A DNA stretch of 6,846 bases. Source: a bacterium. Lineage in GTDB: Bacteria > Patescibacteriota > Microgenomatia > UBA1400 > RBG-16-45-19. Shown piece after piece: positions 6,771 to 6,846 of the stretch. Where the stretch lies: assembly GCA_003247275.1 (NCBI GenBank), contig QKAA01000039.1, positions 1 to 6,846 of the forward strand, in the 5' to 3' direction. A program made the translations under genes and the position numbers. Position 1 is the stretch's first letter, and each line of letters begins with the position of its first letter. The notes under the pieces are model-generated. The model saw only the letters and a list, made by a program, of their open reading frames with translations, searched no databases and had not been told where the DNA came from.

Positions 6771-6776
6771 TCCTTT
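6771..6776 (-). promoter_or_regulatory. Ribosome binding site for the MazG-like gene
   Basis: AAAGGA on the minus strand lies 8 bases before the ATG at 6762 and supports that start. The gap to the upstream stop (6763-6807) is only 45 bases and holds no convincing promoter or terminator, so the MazG-like gene is probably co-transcribed with the gene at the right edge. Confidence 0.65.
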
Positions 6777-6807
6777 GTGTTATTCATTTATTGTTTTTGG
6801 TACTTGT

Positions 6808-6846
6808 TTACATGGAACATTTGGACCAACCGCATTGAGGACAGCT
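6808..6846 (-). CDS. C-terminal end of an upstream gene with an NrdJ-like Cys-rich tail
   Basis: Only the last 12 codons and a TAA stop are in the window; they read SCPQCGWSKCSM. Laid against the last 12 residues of the nrdJ product in this window (VLCHSCGWSACSA without the first V), seven positions are identical, including the three cysteines and the CGWS core. In class II ribonucleotide reductases this tail holds the dithiol that re-reduces the active site. The simplest readings are a second nrdJ-type gene just upstream or another protein with the same zinc-ribbon-like tail. The rest lies outside the window, so the assignment is tentative. It is on the same strand as mazG-nrdJ-maf and 45 bases ahead of it. 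Confidence 0.55.
   Translation of the reverse strand, partial: SCPQCGWSKCSM

Noticed and set aside
1..6846. UGA recoding, tRNA genes, CRISPR arrays, insertion sequences or attachment sites
   Set aside because: Three genes stop at TGA, so UGA is a stop codon. I found no cloverleaf, spaced direct repeats, transposase or terminal inverted repeats.

Overview
The window reads as a compact bacterial chromosome segment, most likely from a Candidate Phyla Radiation (Patescibacteria) organism. This is an inference from gene content and style: a class II (B12-dependent) ribonucleotide reductase, a corrinoid adenosyltransferase, a membrane-anchored TraG/TraD-like ATPase preceded by a Pro/Gln-rich protein, tight packing with ATGA start/stop overlaps, and weak Shine-Dalgarno sites at several genes. 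UGA is used as a normal stop (three genes end in TGA), so the UGA-glycine code of Gracilibacteria and Absconditabacteria is not in use. No gene-free stretch exceeds about 110 bases.

Right part (6846 down to 3516, minus strand): the last 12 codons of an upstream gene, whose end looks like the redox tail of a B12-dependent ribonucleotide reductase; then, after 45 bases, a MazG-like pyrophosphohydrolase (6762-6322), a 749-residue adenosylcobalamin-dependent ribonucleotide reductase NrdJ (6325-4076) and a Maf-family nucleotide pyrophosphatase (4079-3516). The last three are joined by two 4-base ATGA overlaps, so deoxynucleotide synthesis is probably translated together with two enzymes that clean the nucleotide pool.

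Middle (3246-3554): an intergenic region with a near-consensus sigma-70-type promoter, an imperfect palindrome touching its -35 box, and a strong Shine-Dalgarno site. These serve the only plus-strand gene, a 66-residue acidic protein of unknown function whose 3' end overlaps the 3' end of maf by 39 bases.

Left part (3245 down to 1, minus strand): a CobO/BtuR-type cob(I)alamin adenosyltransferase, which would make the cofactor needed by NrdJ; a 189-residue protein with a disordered Pro/Gln-rich front half; and, coupled to it by another ATGA overlap, a TraG/TraD-like ATPase (685 residues visible, cut by the left edge) with one N-terminal membrane helix.

Functionally, scavenged corrinoid could be adenosylated by CobO and used by NrdJ to reduce ribonucleotides, while the MazG-like and Maf proteins would remove unwanted nucleotides. 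The left-edge ATPase pair belongs to a separate DNA-translocation or secretion theme. The main open questions are the NrdJ-like tail at the right edge and the well-expressed-looking orphan small gene.
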